A stretch of 46,469 bases of DNA, from positions 1 to 46,469 of IMG/VR virus record IMGVR_UViG_3300006916_000082. One strand, given 5' to 3'. Position 1 is the stretch's first letter. Every line of letters starts with the position of its first letter. The position numbers and the translations under genes were made by a program. This DNA comes from a virus. Positions 43,651 to 46,469 of the stretch are shown one piece after another. A model generated the notes under the pieces. That model was not told where the DNA came from. It saw only the letters and a program-made list of their open reading frames with translations, and made no database searches.

Positions 43651-45378
43651 ATGTTTTTTGGATTAAGTAACCACTACGGCCAGACGAAAGGCGGTGGTGA
43701 AGTTGTCGCTGACGTAGCTACCGGTATTTGGTGGGCATCGCAAACCGCATCGCTCTATAAATACGATACTACTACGGGAGCGGAATGGGTAATGGCGACG
43801 ATCTCTGCATCTGCGGATATCGTTACGATACTCCACGACAAGGCGAACTCTCGCTTACTTCTATTGGATATTATAGGAAATCGGGTAGTTCAGGTTGACG
43901 AAGATGGAACTAATGAAGTAGATGTATTAACTTCAGCGGATATTACTTCAGTATCAACCGGGAACTGGATGACAATCGACGCAGATAATGATAAGTTCTT
44001 TATATCATGTTCTGAAGGTCTGGTATCGTTTACACTCTCGACATTCGCGGACAAGAATGTCATGGTGACTGATGTATCAATCCCCAGTATATCCGGGATG
44101 GATTGGGATCCAATAACAGAGAAGGTTTATTTCTGTGTCGGCTCGCCCGGTGGACTGTATAGCATAAATGCAGACGGAACTAGCGTTTCTGCGAAACTAG
44201 GAACAGCAACACCGACGCACGATCTATGTGTCGCGGACGGATCTGTTTTCTATGCGAAAAATACAGACAAGGTTTATCGCGCTGACCTTGATGGCACAAA
44301 TGCTGTTACTTGGCTAGATGCTGGTATCGGTGACGTAAATCACATCAACCGCACTGAAGATGGCAATATAACATTTGGTCAGGAAGGTGGCTCTGGGGTC
44401 ATTGAAGGAGTCTGGATTGCAGATCCTACAGACACGCCAACAAGCACCCATGCTGCTGCTGCTGATTATCCGTTCGATATGGGTACTGGCGCTAGAACCT
44501 GTTCGGCGGTTGAGTACACTCCCGCTATTACACCAACTGCGACCGGACAAGTAGATGGATTCTTCTTCGTCAAAGTAGACGATACCCTTAACTATTTCAG
44601 TAAGCGTTTGGGTCGTGCCTATCAAATAAGTAATCAGATTGGAGATTCATCTAGTGCTGACTTCTTCGATATTAAATATGATCAGACGCGAGACAAGCTG
44701 ATCTTGTTGGCATCAGTTCAAAATGATGTTTGGACTTGTGACCGAGATGGTAGCAATGCCGTTAACGTATTAACGACAGCCGATTTCGGAACCTTTTCTA
44801 CTGCAAATTCTGCATGTCTTGATACCGTGAATGACAGGCTGGTATTTACCTGTAGTGAAGGTAGCGTAGCTTTCGACATGGCCACATGGTCAACAAAAAC
44901 TACACTTATAACAAGCGCGACACTTGCGAACCAGTATGCAATCGCGTATGACGAAACCAATGACAGGTACTACGTTTCAAACAACGTGAATGATCTATGG
45001 TACTGTGATTCGGATGGAACCAATCAAGTTGATGCTTCGAATGATCTACAGGGAGCCTATGCTCTAGCGATTGACAATGGAACCGGTCAGATATACGGAT
45101 CCAAAGATCAAGATCTTCTTTATGTAGCCGATCTACCTGCTGGGAACAATAACGCAACGTACTTGGATCTCGGATCTGGCGATATAACGTCACTGGAAAT
45201 CGACGAAGCCGGTGGTTTGATATGGGCGTTTAATACGTCTGATGTAGATGCTAGAGACGGTATCTATGAGATTGATATCAGCGAGCAGCCAACTAGCACC
45301 CATGCCCAAGCCGTTGACTATCAAATTCTGACAAGCGTAACATCGAACTTCGGATTCTGCGCTTACTTCGTTCAGTAA
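43651..45378 (+). CDS. Beta-propeller protein, probable head spike/fibre
   Basis: 575 residues made of repeating ~40-residue units with 'D--N-R----D---G-V---D-DGTN-V--L' (for example QVDEDGTNEVDVLTSADI, CDRDGSNAVNVLTTADF, CDSDGTNQVDASNDL), the YWTD/NHL propeller type. It appears as two propellers in tandem (about 1-290 and 300-575), each ending with a PTSTHA-AADY/AVDY element. AGGAG precedes the ATG. Placed directly after the spike base protein, it is probably the spike that contacts host or polysaccharide. Confidence 0.65.
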   Translation: MFFGLSNHYGQTKGGGEVVADVATGIWWASQTASLYKYDTTTGAEWVMATISASADIVTILHDKANSRLLLLDIIGNRVVQVDEDGTNEVDVLTSADITSVSTGNWMTIDADNDKFFISCSEGLVSFTLSTFADKNVMVTDVSIPSISGMDWDPITEKVYFCVGSPGGLYSINADGTSVSAKLGTATPTHDLCVADGSVFYAKNTDKVYRADLDGTNAVTWLDAGIGDVNHINRTEDGNITFGQEGGSGVIEGVWIADPTDTPTSTHAAAADYPFDMGTGARTCSAVEYTPAITPTATGQVDGFFFVKVDDTLNYFSKRLGRAYQISNQIGDSSSADFFDIKYDQTRDKLILLASVQNDVWTCDRDGSNAVNVLTTADFGTFSTANSACLDTVNDRLVFTCSEGSVAFDMATWSTKTTLITSATLANQYAIAYDETNDRYYVSNNVNDLWYCDSDGTNQVDASNDLQGAYALAIDNGTGQIYGSKDQDLLYVADLPAGNNNATYLDLGSGDITSLEIDEAGGLIWAFNTSDVDARDGIYEIDISEQPTSTHAQAVDYQILTSVTSNFGFCAYFVQ

Positions 45379-45413
45379 AACTTTTTCACACTTAATCTCG
45401 TAAGAGCTTACCT

Positions 45414-46469
45414 ATGAAACATCAAAACGTTATAAACTTTCTGTCTGGGTCTATGTGGCTTTCTACTGAAGCCCAGATGGACGCTATACGCTCGGTTACG
45501 GAATCAGTGTTGAATGGCAATAACGCAGAACTTCGTACGGAGTTTATGGGTGCCCGTATTAAAGCTGAAACTCCAGCTACCGGATCAGACCTATACGATA
45601 GTGCCGGGGTTGTCATCTCAGGCTCTACAGCAGTCGTTCCACTCCACGGCGCGATAGCTCCAAAGGTGAATGCGATGTCTGCAATGTCTGGCGGAACAAG
45701 TGCGGAACTATTTGCAACAACAATCAAAGCCCTGACGAAAGACCCCGCAGTGAAAACGATCCTTCTGGACGTTGACTCTGGCGGTGGAAATGTCCACGGC
45801 ATTCAGGCTGCTGCTAATGCAGTTCTGGCTGCCCGGAAGACGAAGCGGGTATTCACGCTGGCCAACTACGATATGTGCAGTGCTGCATATTGGATCGGTA
45901 GCGCAGCGGAAAAAGTCTTCGTGACCCCAACTTCAAACGTCGGTAGTATCGGCGTGTTGTCTGTACTCCAGTTCAACAGCGAAGAAGATCAGAAGCGTGT
46001 GGAGATAATTCGAAGCGCCCCTAACAAGGCTGCTGTGAATCCACATGAACCTTTGACAGATGAAGCTCGTAAGAAGTTGCAATCCGACATTGATCGGATG
46101 CATACTACTTTCGTAGAAGCAATCTCATTAAACAGAAATATCTCAATGGACAAAGCAAACGAATTGGCCGACGGTTCAGTAGAAATGGGAGAAGCAGCAG
46201 TTGAAGCTGGTCTCGCAGACGCTACCGTAGAAGGGCTTGATGACGTTCTTGCACAGATTGATGCTATGGAAAACATGGAAGGTCGTATCGACGTTCTGCG
46301 TGAATCATACATCACTGCTACAGAAGAAGTCAAAGTCTTGGCTGCTGAAATTGTTGACTATGAGACACGTCTAGATGAAGCACAGGCAACCATCGCCGGT
46401 CTTGAAACAGTAATGGCAAATCAGGAAGCTGATAATGCCAAGGCTGAATTCGAAGCTGTCCTTGATGCA
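45414..46469 (+). CDS. Head maturation protease, S49 family (N-terminal part; continues at 1-360)
   Basis: First 311 unique residues of a 430-residue protein. The S49 (SppA-like) fold is clear: VVPLHGAI, then ILLDVDSGGGNVHG (118-130), the catalytic Ser156 in DMCSAAYW, NVGSIGV (175-181) and the catalytic Lys205 in SAPNKAAVNP. Phage S49 proteases cleave scaffold and capsid delta domains during maturation. The C-terminal coiled coil (from about 285) lies past the assembly junction and looks like a fused scaffold. The start has no Shine-Dalgarno. Confidence 0.92.
   Translation, partial: MKHQNVINFLSGSMWLSTEAQMDAIRSVTESVLNGNNAELRTEFMGARIKAETPATGSDLYDSAGVVISGSTAVVPLHGAIAPKVNAMSAMSGGTSAELFATTIKALTKDPAVKTILLDVDSGGGNVHGIQAAANAVLAARKTKRVFTLANYDMCSAAYWIGSAAEKVFVTPTSNVGSIGVLSVLQFNSEEDQKRVEIIRSAPNKAAVNPHEPLTDEARKKLQSDIDRMHTTFVEAISLNRNISMDKANELADGSVEMGEAAVEAGLADATVEGLDDVLAQIDAMENMEGRIDVLRESYITATEEVKVLAAEIVDYETRLDEAQATIAGLETVMANQEADNAKAEFEAVLDA
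46347..46469. repeat. Terminal overlap of circular assembly (right copy)
   Basis: Identical to bases 1-123. See the left copy: this is the assembly overlap of a circular map, and bases 46347-46469 should be removed for a unique genome. Confidence 0.95.

Noticed and set aside
1-46469. 123-bp direct terminal repeat as a packaging feature
   Set aside because: It lies inside one reading frame that is restored on joining the ends and has the look of an assembly overlap; no evidence of physical ends.

Overview
The window is one complete phage genome assembled as a circle. Bases 1-123 are repeated exactly at 46347-46469, so the unique length is 46,346 bp, and the head protease gene is cut by the arbitrary ends (45414 to the end, then 1-360). 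The gene set is that of a virulent tailed phage: a Mu-like head (gp27-type small terminase, large terminase, DUF935 portal, gpG-like protein, gpT-like major capsid, gp36- and gp37-like connectors, S49 protease) joined to a long non-contractile (siphovirus) tail with tape measure and tail chaperone. It has its own replication and recombination set: family B DNA polymerase, AEP primase, SF2 helicase, Rad52-type annealing protein, YqaJ exonuclease, SSB and several nucleases. I see no integrase, transposase, tRNA or CRISPR. The host is not settled. The tape measure motif resembles Bacteroidota-type phages and many late genes lack a Shine-Dalgarno site, while several early genes have a GGAG.

Layout: the rightward late genes run from about 37.6 kb through the origin of numbering to 12.8 kb (terminase, connectors, head spike, protease, capsid, tail, lysis). 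The portal and gpG genes are the exception and lie inverted at 40.6-42.4 kb. Leftward genes run from 35.0 kb down to 12.86 kb: many small accessory genes (29-35 kb), recombination (26-28.6 kb), helicase and nucleases (20.7-25.2 kb), primase and polymerase (15.8-20.8 kb), then small lipoproteins and membrane proteins. A single rightward gene interrupts them at 18.3 kb. Between the leftward and rightward blocks lies an 800 bp gene-free region (35047-35846) full of phased repeats and divergent promoter-like sites, the best candidate for a replication origin or master control region.

The most striking result is the promoter architecture of the early region. Thirteen sites, all reading leftward, match the sigma-54 (RpoN) -24/-12 consensus TGGCAYG-N4-TTGY, and most lie just upstream of leftward genes. 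Four more stand in a tandem array at 37.27-37.38 kb with no leftward gene for 2.2 kb. A second family, TAAG-N15-GCCGATAC, matches the sigma-28/sigma-D (FliA) consensus with constant spacing and occurs five times exactly plus two variants. A phage whose early genes carry promoters for both sigma factors of the flagellar cascade would be unusual and suggests coupling to host motility or another RpoN/FliA regime. Other notable items are a 57-residue peptide with a perfectly spaced lasso-peptide leader motif, an 11-bp-phased CTTCAYA array resembling PHO boxes, a CREST-family (ceramidase-like) membrane hydrolase, and beta-propeller proteins at both the putative head spike and the tail.
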